A stretch of 64,000 nt of DNA, from NCBI RefSeq assembly GCF_029227915.1, contig NC_079886.1:8122001-8186000 (forward strand). The letters run 5' to 3'. Below, piece by piece: positions 1 to 14,300 of this stretch. The notes beneath the pieces are model-generated. The model had not been told where the DNA came from. It worked only from the letters and a program-made list of their open reading frames with translations, and ran no database searches. Origin of the DNA: Hydractinia symbiolongicarpus. Lineage: Eukaryota > Cnidaria > Hydrozoa > Anthoathecata > Hydractiniidae. The first letter of the stretch is position 1, and the number at the start of each line of letters is the position of its first letter. The translations under genes and the position numbers were made by a program.

Positions 1-905
1 GTTATGGATTTTTGGAAGGAGATTTCCTGACAGCTATGAGTGGGTTGAAGGTGAAACTACGCGATGCCGTTATAAGTCAGAAATAATAGTTAACATTTTA
101 ATTGGACCATAAAAAAACTAATAGAAAAGTATAACTGATTTAATTAGAAGAAATAGTCATTAGTGAAGACTGAGTAAACGGAAACACTGAATACTATATC
201 GACTGTTAGTGACTAACTGAATCAATGCAAAAAAGATTCTTACCTTAAAGGAAAATTACGTTTTCAGTAATGCCCCGTGAGAAGAATCAGCTCCAAAACA
301 AATCCACAATTCGTTTAATTAGTTAAAATAGGAATCATAAATGACATAATAATAAAACTTATAGAATTCAATGACGGGAAATTTTTGCGATAGTTATATA
401 CAGCACGTGTTTTATGAAATTTTTGTAGAGGTTATATTTGTACTTGTCCAGGAGAATTCGTCGATCGCTACTTGCAGCCGCCATCTATTGATCGCAAACA
501 GTTTAATATTGACTTTGTTCAATATTTGTTCTGATGTAATACATAAAACGAAAGATGTTGTACTGATTAAATTAATTCCAGTTGAACTCAATGTACGACA
601 GATCTTGACAACACTAAATAGTCGAAAGTTTTAATCAATTCCACAAAACTTGATTTTCATTTCAATAAATCAAGTCGAAAAATAGCAAGTTCACAAACAT
701 CAAAACGTAGGTTTTATTTCAAGCTTACTGATACTAGCAAACTTCTAAATCGTAGTGGCATGGCAGGAAACATGAAAGTGTTCTAAAGGTTCGTTTTTTT
801 CTCAAATTTTATTTTGCTGGTATTTTACTGTATTTTTGAATATTTTTCAACTTGCATGTGTATATGTAATTGTACTTTCTACGTAGTAGATCGTCTTACA
901 AATTA
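1..905. other. gene-poor left edge
   Basis: No complete gene is seen. The first ~110 bases stay open on the + strand in two frames (to a TAA ending at 112, and to a TAA near 84), and both translations look protein-like, so the 3' end of an upstream gene could enter the window here. I cannot choose a frame or name a family. The rest is AT-rich sequence with many stops and only chance-length open frames. Confidence 0.4.
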
Positions 906-1339
906 CAGCGTTTACACTTGAGCACTTTCACGGAATCAAAGAAAGTTTCTGGATACAAACCAAAACGTATTAGATTGAAGAAAAAATGTTTTATTCCTTT
1001 TCATCTGTTTATACTACTTTAAAAGCAGAAATTTAACGGTCATTTTTTGGTCATTTTCTTCGCAAAGTTTTTCCACGCAAGGTCATGGATATTTTTTAAA
1101 ACGTGATAGTTTTTTCACCACGAAAAAATCTCAAATTAAAATATTTCCAGCAACTATTACTTGCATTGTGATTGATCCGGAAAAAAAATTATTGGAAACT
1201 TTTCTGTTTTTATTATTTACATTTTCATGCTGAATCTGTTTAAATTTGCAAAATCTAGTGTAAACGCAATCCGCATAAATTTCTATTTTTAGTAACTTGA
1301 CTTATGATTCCGGATAAATTTGCTCAAGTGTGTAACGCT
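906..1339. mobile_element. short inverted-repeat element (MITE-like)
   Basis: The left end (from 906, CAGCGTTTACACTTGAGC) and the reverse complement of the right end (to 1339, AGCGTTACACACTTGAGC) match over roughly 40 bases with scattered differences; both arms also share a GGAATCA motif further in. There is no open frame inside. The size (~434 bp) and the paired ends fit a non-autonomous DNA transposon. The target duplication is not clear, so the superfamily is undetermined and the ends are approximate. Confidence 0.55.
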
Positions 1340-4300
1340 AAATTTGTCTATGTGTGTAATAATTTATTGAATTGTATTTATTGTAATTCTTAAGCAAAAG
1401 TTTAAGTAACATTTGAGATTTTATAAACCGTTATTTTTATCCTGTCTTTTGTCAGCTTTTCTAAAGGCTTTTCTTTAACAATAAAATATTTAATTCGTCA
1501 CTTAATAATTGAAATTATAAGAAATTCTTTAGATTTGCGAAGCTTATACCTTTTACCACTCTGTTTTTTCAATTGAGTGTTGAGGGATCTTTTTCTACTG
1601 TTATAAATTTAGAAAATTAAAGCATGTTCGCTATAGGCGTTATCATATTTTATCATTAGCACAACAAATATATCCAACGTGATTCGCTAAGAGGAGACAA
1701 ACTTTTTTGGAGTCTAGATAGTAAGAGAAAAAACAAAAATGTTTTATAGAAAAAATTTATGTAAATACAAGTAAAAAAACGCAATTGTAGTCCCTAAACG
1801 TTTATATATGGAAATTGGTTTATGCTCTCAAATGTGAACGGTGACATAACTTTTGGGTGCGGTTGAAATCATTTTCATCCTGGTCTGATGCTAGACTACT
1901 GTGACGATAAACAATATATATATATATTCTTCTTCTTCTTATTTATTGAAATAACATGTTGGTACTTACGCAATAAACAATCCAGGCAAAGCGAATCAGG
2001 AGCTTTTTTCGTAACCTTGGCAATGAAATATTTTTAAAAAGAGAGTTGTCCTCATTTTATGACATATAACTGAACATACTTTATGCAAAACGCAAATCCA
2101 TTAAATATGATAGGTTTCGCAGATCATATGCTTTGAGGGTAGCAATTATTTGCGAATCTTATGAGGGATACATATTTGCAGATGATTTGCGGATGACTAC
2201 CTTTTTTTTAGAAATATGTGGAATTAATTTTTGCGGATATATTAATTTTAGTAGACGGAAAATCATTATTTTTTCCAAACAAAGGTTTTGGAAATAAAAG
2301 CATTTTCAAATGAGCAACGAAGAACTAATTGTTTAAGTCGAAAATACAAGTACGAAAAAGTTATTGCACATACAAGAAATGGATAATCCTGCGGGAGAAA
2401 ATCTTAGTGGATTATTTCCACACTTTCCTGTGTTGAATGAAAAGGTTGGAATTGAATGTCAGATGTTAAACAAGTGTTAAAAACTGAGGACACGTGTGTT
2501 CAACATAATCTATTCTCAAAAATAATAATATTTACAGTTCTTCTTTCGTACTTGTTTTCGACATGCTCTCCATCGTATAGCGTGTACTCCATTGTAGTGT
2601 GTATTCGCTATAACAACAAGATACTATCTCCTAATTAAAAATATTCAATACATATTGTGCCCTTCACATTGCATACTACCCCTGCTTGACATTTTTACCC
2701 ACTCTTAAAGGAATATTCATGTAGTTGATAATTCTGGTTATCGACAAAGAATACTTGCAAAAGTAAAAGGGATGAAATAATTATTGTATGGTTATTCTAA
2801 GTCAATGATATGCAAAAACACGCAGATGGTCTAACAGAGACCTATGATGCCCTCAAGTTATCTATGAGACAGAGCATCTGTGATTCTAAAACACCATAGT
2901 TTTTTAAATAACATGTTGTGAGTAAAAGTGTTTAAAGCTTTTTTCGGTCAGTGATCACAGCTCAAAAAGGTAGTATTGTGTTAGTCAAACTCAGATACAA
3001 CCCTAAAACATCGACTACTACAGGAGCTCATAATAGAACTTTAGATCACATTTCCTACAGAAATTTTGACCCTCAAAATATGTATTGATACTACATCAAT
3101 AATAATATATAGTGAACATCACATGTTCAGCGGACCGAATTTGTGGGCGTTTGGGTCCTATATTTTTATTTCCGACGAAGGAGCCACGTTCTTTTATTTA
3201 CCTGGATTTGTACCAAACGCTAAACACAGGCAAGAAAGCGTGAAACACCATCATATTTTCATCGGAGTTTAATGCCTGATAGCAGAGGGTCGTGGATTAG
3301 ATCCCCACATAAAGGTAGTCTTGTGGGCAAAAATTTCAAAAAATGTTTCTGTAGATCACAAGTTAGCCGACAAGTGCAGTTTTTTTTCAATAAAATAAGA
3401 CTTCTCTACACACATTTTTCCTTATCTTAGCTGGAATAAGGGAGACATGCTATTTATAGCTAGGGTATTTTATAGCAATGCTATTTAAGCAGTCAGCACA
3501 GTGATCAATTCACCAATGAAAAGGTTCATGTGGTTGATTATTCTTTAGGGAGGGTGGAGCAGTTTTGCCATTATTTCTTTCGCGACATGGTCGATTCTGG
3601 TATTTATAACCCAGACAGTGTCTTGCAAAAAGAATTGGCTAAATATTGGCTATAACGAATTGAGTCGTTTTTTTGTCTACTGGAATTCCTGTAAGAAAAT
3701 ATTCTTTCAGCCAGGTTCATGGCCTCCTTAATAATGGACTGTACAATTTTTCTGACTTTTTATATGCAGATCAACGTCATTCAATTCAACTCGACGATTT
3801 ATACAAGTTGCAGACTTACGTAGCTAGTCTATTATATGGATAATACAAGAAGATAAATACCCAGTAATTTGATTGCCTTGCACATGGACTCGACATTACT
3901 ACCAATGAACTAGCAACGTTTGTTGGGTGTGTAGAAGGAAATTTCTTAAAATGTTAACATTCATTAAGTAGCAATACATACAGGGTTGAAAAGTTATGCA
4001 TGTAATAGTGTTTTTATTGTGTATAGCGGTGCCTTTTATAAATGTTCAATTTTAAAACAGGTACGTTTATTGTTCCCAGCGTCTTTTGAGAAAGAAAACG
4101 ACCATGCAAGTTTTGAGAGAAGGTGCAGGTTTATTTATGTGAAAAAAAGTTGCGAGTTTTAAAAAAAGTTGCGAGTTTTAAAAGAAGTTGCGAGTTTTTT
4201 TTTTAAAAAAGATGCAAGAAAAAAAAAGAAACAAGTTGCGAAAAGATTTTGAATTAAAAAGAAGTTGCATTTGTCGGTCACACTACAAAGGGAGCCTTAA

Positions 4301-7034
4301 ACACTTTAAGCCTTGTGGTCCCTCCTCTTGGTAACAATACATCCTTTGAAATAAGTGAGGCTAACGATAAAATATAATTTATATTATGAACCACGTGCCC
4401 GAGAAACATTAGTTGAAATATGGGATGAATAGTATATTAATTAATAGATAAGTCACGTGAACTCCGCAAAAAAAACAAAAAACTAAAGCATGCTTTAAGA
4501 ATGTGATCAAGGGATGATTCGAATGGTTACACATTTGTGTGCGGCACATCATACACAAAAGTATGTACAGTGGTATGAGTATTATAGCCAACTGCAAAAA
4601 TGCTCGTCAATACTCGCGTCTGCGTTTTTGCATGCAGAATCAACCTCCTGCTGCAACAGTCTGTCCATCATGCAGTCGATTGCAAAATAAGGTAATAGAG
4701 CTACAATGTGGCTGTGGTCTCTGTAGTCATGAAGAGTTTGTGTTTAACGATTCTATATTGATTTCAGCTTTTTCCTCTTGCATTGCACGAGCGCCAGCTT
4801 CATCTTAGGCAAGATAATAACGAGATGTACAGGTGTTGGGTAGCTCTCTAGCAGCCCTGCTAGTATATCTAGCTGAAAGCTCCTATACCATATTTATCAT
4901 GTTCAAGATTTTGTGACATAAAACAGACAAGGTATTTATCCCTCGATATTTGTGAGGCTGCCATGCAAAACATGTACATCTATCTATCACAGCTTCTTGT
5001 TGTTGCTGCATGTGCAGGAAAATGCAATGCAATAATATTTAAAAACCTCTGTAAAAGAGGGAGAACTATATGGATACTTTGATGTGCCTGCTAGCACAGT
5101 TATATATATATATATTATATACAGTACCTTTTCATAATTTCATTGGATAAAGAAGCGAAAAAAAGAGTTGTCAAGAGTGTGTAATTTTTCTTTCACAAAC
5201 TTTGGTTTTGAGATTTTGTTATATATGTAATATGACAAAAAGTTTCCACTTGTGTTTCTGTTTTGCAGTTATCTGTTTTTTGTTTGTTTTTTATATTCTG
5301 TATGAATTTCTGTAGTTTTCATTGATTAGTTGACATGGTCAACAAGAAAAAATGCTGAGCCATGGTGAAGTATTTTAATATTTTTCCTGCATCATGTATG
5401 CAGCACTAAAAAAGTGCTTAAGAAAATAAAATAAATTTGATTTTTTGCAACAATTTTTATCTTTGATTTTGCTGCATTGTATGAAAAAAAAGAGAACAAT
5501 GTGCAGTATCCACAGTGTGATTTTGTTTGCACTTGCAACACAACAAAATGGCTTTCTTATGTAGCATATAATTCACTGTATGTGGTTATAAAACTGTTAC
5601 GCCATATCACTCAGCCTAAATATCTAAAAGTGTTAGGGTTGCTTTAAAGTTTAAACATTGCTGTATTTCATTATAAAATTGTTAAAAAAAAGCTTTGTTT
5701 TTAAGTTTAAGTCCATATTAATCTGCAAATTTTATATGGGTAAATTTTGATCTGTGACTTTTGATTGTAATGGTTGTATATTTGCTAAATTTAAATTCGA
5801 AATTTTATAAAATGTTGGCCAATGTAGCATGCCTAATAAAATTATTAAAATTTTTATGGTGATAGTTCTTACATCCATCTAATGAATCTTTTTTCAGCTA
5901 TACAGAGGAGTGTCAATATTTGTTTTTTTGTAAACTTTAAGGAATAAATAATTGTTTTTTTTACAACATTTTTTTCTTATTTTGTTCCTTTGGAAGTATA
6001 AAAAGGTTTGTTTTTCTCGCAATAGTTTTAACTCCTTAGGATACTCAGAACAAATTCTAACTTTTGTTCAATTTAATGGATGATTCCAACATATAAAGTT
6101 CACGATTTATGGAAATGTCAGTCAGCAAAAAAATTACAGGGCTGAGACTAGCAAACAAGTGTCATTTTGGCAAAAAAATTTATGTTAATCAATTCACCCT
6201 TATAATATCTATTCATTTTGAATGCAGGTCTAAAATTACTGATGACAGAAAATGTTAAAGTTTTTCTAACCCGTAAATATGACATCATAATTTATGTAGC
6301 ATATATAATAAAATCTGACATTCTTGAGAAAAATAAAAAAGAAGTTAAATATCCAAAATTATTAGGTAAATTCAATTCTGTAAATTTTGCAGAAAAAGAA
6401 TTTGATGACATTCTGTCATACATATAATTAGTATTAATTTTGTCAGATTGGTGTAACGTTGATCAAATAATACTATATTGAACCCACCACAGGATACAAA
6501 TATACTTAATAACTATAAAATAAAACAAAACAAGATAAAAAAAAGATATTAACAAATGGTTTCTTACTACAAGGGTGTCATCAACAAATTTGATACCAAA
6601 GAAATGAGTTTTCAGAGCAAGGAGGGTTTGACCATAATCAGTCCAATCATTATTTGAGTGCTTTAAATGCTCCAAGTGAATTGCTTTTCAAGGAGTTTAT
6701 CCAGATTCGACATTTATAGATCAAAATCTTGTGCATGAAAAAATAAGCCCAAATTTATGCCACTATATATGTGTCATGAAATTTTTTAAAAATCTGTAAT
6801 AACATTTTTGTTTCCGATTGAGCGACCTGGGAGGGCACAAAAAAAATCATGTTGTGTTAAAATTGCATCATGGTGCATTATATTGAAATTCTGGAACCAT
6901 AGATTCTATGTATATATAGCTTATAAATAAAATACACTAACTAGTATAAAATTTTGTTTGCTTTATAGATGAGTTAACATTTCCAAGAGTTATTATAATT
7001 TATTATAATTAACATTGAACTTTTTTACTATATC
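1340..7034. other. gene-poor region
   Basis: No supported gene. Simple repeats: a TA run with CTT triplets near 1914-1940 and a TA run near 5100-5123. Two scraps look somewhat protein-like but cannot be placed. One is around 4590-4800, where both strands have short open stretches; the + strand one has Cys pairs (CPSC, CGCGLC). The other is around 6230-6427 on the + strand, preceded by an acceptor-like TGCAG. Neither has a recognisable domain. Confidence 0.45.
4149..4205. repeat. three short direct repeats, 19-bp period
   Basis: AGTTGCGAGTTTTA occurs three times in a row at a 19-base spacing (about 4149, 4168, 4187), followed by looser copies of AGTTGCGA to about 4268. It is a degenerate minisatellite in an A-rich tract with no visible function. 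Confidence 0.7.
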
Positions 7035-7038
7035 TTAA

Positions 7039-8080
7039 GGTGACGTTATACCTTTTGAGCATGCTTTTTTAAAACGCGATTTTTTCAGCGATAGTTAATC
7101 AAAGTTTATTCATTCATACATCACCAAAAAGCATTTTCAACCACCTTTCAAATAGTATAAAAATAATTTGAAACTTTTTAACTCGTGAAAAATACAGAAA
7201 CATTTTTGAAACACACCCTGCCTTCAAAAAAGTGACTTCATTTACAAAACTACTTTGTTTCCAAATGTCATTCAATGTTCTATAGAATCGTGGTAGATGT
7301 ATGTAAAAAGGATTTTTTAATTATTTTCCACAAAGTCCCCGTTTTTGATTTATTTTACTTTTTCTAAAAAAACATTTTTTAATTTAAACTTTCGTCTTTA
7401 AGACGTAATTATCTAGAGAATCGTTAATTTTTTAAAAATAAAAAAATCGCTTTTAGATAAACACGTTGGCTACAGCACAGTAGCACTCTCCCTTGTAGAT
7501 CTTTTGTGGTTTTGTTAAAGAGATTTGAAATGTAATAGATGGTATACAAAAAAAAACAACACTACGAAAAAGTGTTTTAAAGATTTTTTAAAATATCACA
7601 CCTTTCAAGCATACTCATAATGATGGTGATACTTTCACGCTTCCGAGACGATAAATATTCAGAAGGTTGTTCTTTTAAATTTTATTATTTGCAAAGACGT
7701 GACTGAGAATACCATAGAAATAGAACTTTCTAAGTTGTTTAACATTTTTCTATGACCTGCAGAAACAGAACAGGATAGCATACATTTTTTAGAATAAAAA
7801 GTTTTTTTTTTAGATGATCATTTTTTTTGGAAAGGAAATATAATTTATTTTTAAAAGTTATACTCAAGAGGATGATAGGTGTTAAAACATTCACTCTTAA
7901 CTCTTATAAAATTTAAGGTGTGAAATACCAATCAGAAAAAAAGTTAGTTATTTGGATAAAGTCAATATTCCCCTTCAAAAATAATAAATAGTTTCACCAT
8001 TGGGAAGATCGTCGTCTCTTTAGTATAAATGGCTAATAAAAAACCCCAATTTTTTGATACAATAAAGGTATACCGTCACC
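7039..8080. mobile_element. TTAA-flanked non-autonomous DNA transposon
   Basis: TTAA at 7035-7038 is followed by GGTGACGTTATACCTTT. The other end reads the reverse complement of GGTGACGGTATACCTTT and is followed by TTAA at 8081-8084. The 17-base terminal inverted repeats differ at one base and the TTAA duplication is exact, giving an element of 1,042 bp. No transposase frame is inside. TTAA duplications are typical of piggyBac and Kolobok elements; the GG start would fit Kolobok better than the CC start usual for piggyBac, but this is not decisive. Confidence 0.8.
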
Positions 8081-8084
8081 TTAA

Positions 8085-8342
8085 AAAATTTGTAACTGCG
8101 ACTGGGGTCTAGCTATTTTTTGCTTGAATTCAACCTTTGTTTTTTTCCTGTCAACATTGTTTTTCCCATTACTGTGTTAACATATAAGGGAGCAATAACA
8201 ACAGCATTGCCAAATGCCACCGTTGATCCCAGACACCGTGTATACATATTCACTGTTTTCTTTTGATCCAATGTTATTATTCGCTCATGGTAAGTCTTTT
8301 TCTGATTCTATATATTATAGGCTAATACAACTGCAATAAAAC
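8085..8342 (+). promoter_or_regulatory. PHGDH upstream region
   Basis: About 260 bases lie between the TTAA element and the PHGDH start codon. No clear TATA box or initiator is visible. It must hold the proximal promoter or 5' UTR unless a non-coding first exon lies further upstream. Confidence 0.3.
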
Positions 8343-11300
8343 ATGGCTTTAAAAATCTCAAAAGTTTTGATAAGTGATAAAATTAATTTGAGCTGTAAGG
8401 AGCTGTTGGAAAAAAATTCTATAGAAGTGGATTACAAGCCCGGCCTGAGTAAAGAAGACATAACAAGTATTATTGAGGTATGTGTGCTAAAAGCTTTGCT
8501 TATGTCAATTGTTGTGATTATTTGAATTGGCGCATGGGCATATTTAAGTATTGAAATAAAACCCTCTTGAATGAATTTCTGATAAAGACTAAGAGCGTTC
8601 GTTTCAAGATTTTCTGTTTTTGTTTTTTGGAATTAAAAGGGATGCCTGTTTTGCCTGTTGTGTGCATATATAGACATACATATATAATGAAAAGAAACTG
8701 TCAGTGCATGTTTTGCTATAAAAAATTACTGTCTTAAATTTTTCCATCCATTGTGCAAAATTTAATGCCTAATGATCTCAAAAATATTTTTCATAAATCA
8801 AGGAACTGCAAAAGTTGGGGTTTCTTGATTTCTAAAAAAATCTGTTTAATTTTCAAAAATTAAATTTTTTTAGTCTTGAAAAAATTTATTTCTACAAAAA
8901 TTACCAGTTTACTTAGCTTTTGTTGGTGTTCTCTAAGCACTTTTTGTGATAAAAATATAATAAAAATTCTACTCTGCACAGAATGTAACCTAATACATAT
9001 ATACCTTTGCTCTCGGACCTACAGATGGTCTTCTAAATTGAGAAGTAGACAGTCTTCTAAATTGTAAATTTGCAGCATGTTCAGTAGATTAAATAGTTAC
9101 AGTCCATTTAAGCTTCTTTTAATGTGTTCGTGATAACGCCTTTTTTAATGTGTTCGTGATAACGCCTTTTTATGAGCATACTGCTTATAGGTATTCCAAT
9201 TTCTCATTTTTTACCCAGTGACTAAACGTGTATAACGTAGCCTAATGTAGCCACAGTGTTTTATACTTTATGCACAACTATACACCTATCTCTCTCAACT
9301 CTGCACTTTTTAGTTCAGCAACGATTTTGAAGAATGTCCTGTTCTTCCAGTTTTAATTTGTTGTCACAATTTCTGATTTAAAAGGTACCATACAACTTGG
9401 ACTCTTGTTTTAGAATTATGATGCGTTGATTATTCGCTCAGCAACTAAAGTAACTGCTGAAATATTTAAGCATGCAAAGAATTTAAAACTTGTTGGACGA
9501 GCAGGGACTGGTGTTGACAACATCGATTTAGAAGCTGCTTCATCACATGGTGTGCTAGTTATGAAGTTAGTTGTGTAACCTCTTGTTGTAGTTATTCTTT
9601 ATCAACACCCTCTTATTTAACAGTATGATAAAATTTTGAAAAAATTTATTGATATCTTTTTTTGTTGGTTTTAGTACTCCATCTGGAAATACACTGAGTG
9701 CTGCAGAACATACATGTGCTTTGATTGCTGCATGTGCAAGGTAGAATAAATAAATGTTTGATCAAATATAGATTTTGTATATATATTATTATATTTAATT
9801 CAGCAATTAAGCCTGATAGTTAACAAGTGCAATGAGTGCATGCAGAGCTTACATGAAGCAACACATTAAGAATTACTTTCCATTAAAAATAATTTGCATT
9901 TTTATTATATTTTTCCGTTCTTAGGAACATTGGACAGGGATACGCTTCCATGCTTGATGGAAAGTGGGATAGGTCAAAGGTATTGAAATAAATTGAAACC
10001 ATATGATTTACAATGCTCAATTGATTTGTGTGTGTATCTTATGGTAATTATGTTTTACCATTAGTTAATGGGTTGCGAATTAATGGGAAAAACATTGGCT
10101 ATAGTTGGTCTTGGCAGGATAGGCAGAGAAGTAGCACACCGAATGCAATCATACGGAATGAAGGTTTTACAGTTATTTATTATTTGATTTGCTTTAAGAA
10201 TTACTGGTGCATTGTTATTTTAAGCATTCCTTTCTTTACCTTATTCCAGCAAATTAACAATGCACAAGATCAATGAGGATTTTCAACTTAAGTTTCCCGG
10301 TCTTTAAAAAAGTTACTAGTTAAATTAGAACCTGTAATTAAATAATACATACATAGCTTACACACACATACTCCTTGGGCATTTTGTCCTGATACGGTTC
10401 ACTCACCTAAAGTGATTAAGGTAGGCTGCAAGACAGCTAATATTTTAAATGTTTTTTTTTTAAAAAGTAACCTATTCTTAAAATAAAATAAAAACCATAT
10501 TTTCTGATTCGTGTTATTTTAATGCCTTTGTATGTCAGTTGAGCTAAATTGCGTTAATTCTTTTTTTTAAGTTCTTAAATAGGCATTCACGTTCCTTTGT
10601 GTTAATTTCGTGATCGTTAATTTTGTGCATTATTAATATCCTATAATAATGTATTCCTTCACCTATTTTTTATTACATATATGACAACTGGCAATATATA
10701 CATGACCTTAGGGTTCAAATGCTGCACTTATAAATGCAAATTTAATGAAAATCTTTGAACTTAATCTTTTTTGATTTTTTTTTCAGACCATTGGATTTGA
10801 TCCATTAGTAAGCAAAGAAGAAGCAGATAAATTTGGTGTAGAATACATGCCCTTAGAGGAGATTTGGCCATTGGCTGATTTTGTCACTGTGCATGTGCCA
10901 CTTATTCCACCAACAAAGGGTATGTATTTCCTGTGTTTTTTTTAAAAAGCATCAATGACAATAATTGTATATTTATGGAAGATTTCTGTTATGATAAAGA
11001 TTTTTTTTTAGGGATGATAAATACTAAAGTATTTGACAGGTGTAAACCTAGTATGAAAGTTATAAATGTTGCCAGAGGAGGAATCATAGATGAAGCAGAC
11101 CTTTTAGCGGCGTTAAATTCTGGCAAATGTGGTGGTGCTGCTTTGGATGTATTTGTTACAGAACCACCACAAGGTTTTCTTTTTTTTCTCATTTTTTACT
11201 TACATTGAATGCATATTTTAGCAATTTCTATATGTCTTGGAATTTTTTAAAAACAGCCAGGGATGTGTTGAAATTTGTTAATATTTTGGTCTAAAAAGTT

Positions 11301-14300
11301 CTGGATTTCTTTGATAAAAAGAGTTTACTCTTTTTTTACTTTTACAATTGAGAATTCTTTGTCCATAGAAGACGTTCAGTTTGCATTGCGTCTTTACTAT
11401 TTGAGTGGACGATATCAAACTTAGATCTGTCTGCTAAACTGTATATTTTTGGGATAGATTTTTTTATTGTCATAAACTCCAATAAAGTCCTATAAAAGCC
11501 TTGGATTCATAAAGCCATCTGGAAAATTACCATGCTAAAAAAATTGACACATTTATTAGAAAATTGTAAAAAAATTGTCATGTGCTACCTTTACTCCAAC
11601 AATTATTTGCGACAAGCCGGTAGACATTGCGTATTATTTTCTAATATACCAATCAAGTATTCTTGTCACCTGTAGTTGTCAGAAATAATACGTATACTTG
11701 ATTATCGAAAAATAAATGATTTATTACGTATGAGAGTGGGGGAAGGGTCTTTTGATGAAGTTTAAAGAAGGTAGACTGGTAAGAAAAAGGTTAACATTCA
11801 GGAATTTGAACCTTTTATATTTTAGAAATTTAGTTACTGGTCTAACTTGATTTAGGATTTATAAATTATTTACTACATTTTACTATTTTGTGATGAATCA
11901 GTAAATTGATACGCTGGAAGGAAATTAGGATTTTCAAAATTTACTTGTACTTAATTTTTACAAAGACTTCGGCACAATGGTTGTAAGCGCTGCTGCTTAT
12001 CCTTTGGCCAGAATTTATTTGATCTTGTGTCTTTATCATGATACGTTTGTCTTTCAGGTGTCAGCTTAGATCTTGTGAAACACCCTAAAGTGTTGAGTAC
12101 TCCACATCTTGGTGCCAGCACAGTAGAAGCACAATTAAGAGTGGCAAGAGAAATAGCGCAACAAATTGTAGATGCAGTCAACGGGAAAGCAATGGTTGGA
12201 TTGGTAAATAGTTTTAATGTTTTGGAGTTTTTGTCTGGTTAATGCCTCGCGAAAAGTTGAAAATTCGTTGTGTTTTTATCGTAAAACATGTGAATTTTTT
12301 TTTCTGTTGTTGTTCAATAATGTTGGTAGTACTGTTGCGTTTAAAACAGGGAGTTTTACGTCGACACATTTTGTTTACATTTCGAGACCTTAAACTGATT
12401 AGTGAGCCTGGATTTGATTGTGTATGAACAAAACGTGTAAAAAAGATTTTGATTTAATCCATCAAATACATCAAAAACTTTTGTTAGTTGTTCCTGGACC
12501 TTTGCTTTCTCTTCTTTATTCCGAAAATCAACTTGGGTTGATTTGTTTTTGTTATAAAATTAAGTTCATTTTTTTCTTCTTCTGAAAGTTTTTGGTTCGC
12601 TTGATCTTCCGCCATGTCGAAGTCTTATTTCGTTCGAAGTCTTGTCTAAGTTGTTGTGATTGAAAAACTTTTGTTTTGATTTGTCTTGAGTTTTTAAACG
12701 AATTTGATTGGTTAAAATAAAAAAATGTTGCAAAAATTCTCCTCAAAGTACGGGGACACGAGGAATTTTTCCTGATCCTCATTTGCAACATAAAATTTTG
12801 TTGCAGCAACAAAAAAAAAAAAAATTCAAATTGATTTGAATTTTTTTTTGTTACTGCAACAAAAATTTTGAGCGAAAAAATGTTGCAGAATGAGGATATT
12901 TGATGTGAGGACACAGTGAAACATTTTCATGCGATTGCAACAAAACAATTTTTGTTGTTGCAATCGCATGAAAATGATTCACTGAGTCCCCGTAGCTTAA
13001 GCCTTCATGCGAAACGTGGCAACATTACAGAATATCATATGTTTCGCTTAGCTACCAATATCGCGGGCGTAGAAAAAGAGGTGATTGATGTCTTGTGTCT
13101 TTTGAAATAATCCGTAATGCAACAGAGGTCTTCCGTGTCTTTTGAAATAATCCGTAATGCGATCAGTTCAAAACCTCTTTTTGCAATTCTTTTAAGTTCT
13201 GTTGCTCGTCTGTTTCTTGACTTTGCGGTAACAACAACTTTAAATCAAACTATAGGTATGGCTGTATGCTAGTCCAAAACTAATTTTTAATCTTTTTTAG
13301 GCGTGTTAATGTGTATGACTGGTATGCTTATAACAACATGTGAAGTTTTAGGTCCACTAATTACTCTTTCTGTGATTTTTTTTCCAAATATTTCGTGAGT
13401 TTATATTTTTATATTTTTTACATGTTTATATTCCATTAGGTAAATGCTCCAGCACTGTCCGATTCTTCTAATCCTGTGTATATACCTTGGATTGCAGTTG
13501 CAGAAAATCTGGGAAAACTTTTTAATTCTAGTGACACTCAAGTCAACTTATTCACAAATTACGAATCCACATGCGGAGTTGCAAAACTAATGGCTGCTGC
13601 GTTCTCTCTTGGTATTGTTAAGCGTGAAAATCCCTTGGCTAATTTAATCAATGCAACCTCTCTTCTAAAAAAAGCTGGAGTACAGGTAGATTTGAGTACT
13701 AGAATTCTGCACCAGCTCCACAAAGTTTTGGCTGACGATAAATGTTGCTTAAGTCTCTTTTTTTTGCAGGCTAAACTGTTCATCATATGGCTTCAGAGCG
13801 TAAAATCTTTAGAACGTGTTAAGAATGTTAAGGGCTTTGTCAATACCAAGAAGTATTGAAGTACTAAAAAACAATTTAAGAACATGTGAGAAACCCCCCA
13901 AGAAGCGTTATTTTCTCGAGAAGACCGAATGAACGTGCTTGCTTGCTTGGTTTATACTAATGTGTCAATCAAATCACCTGTAGCCCTAAATACCATAGTC
14001 TTCATGAAACATACTTAACTTCTTTTTTTTCTAGTTCCAGTTCTCCTTTTTATGTTATTTTTTATTTCGCCTTCAGGATGACGTGTTAATTATCAGCTTT
14101 TCGTTTTTAAAGGGTTTAAGCCTTTTGTTGCTTTTAAAAACGTTGCTTATATGAAAGCGTATATAACACTGTTGTTCGTGTAGGTACAACTTCTTCACCA
14201 CAATCATGAAGCCATATCTATTGCAGTTGATGGAAAGGAGGTTCTTTCTGGAGTTGTAGTTAATGGTAAACCAGCCTTATCTTCGTTCGGTTGCGTCCAA

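Noticed and set aside
4590-4808. Cys-rich plus-strand frame (CPSC, CGCGLC) as a zinc-finger gene
   Set aside because: Spacing fits no known RING or zinc ribbon, and the minus strand has equally protein-like stretches; a decayed repeat is as likely.
12552-12914. 120-codon minus-strand frame in PHGDH intron 8
   Set aside because: Driven by poly-A/T and hairpin repeats of the MITE; translation is low-complexity Lys/Phe runs.
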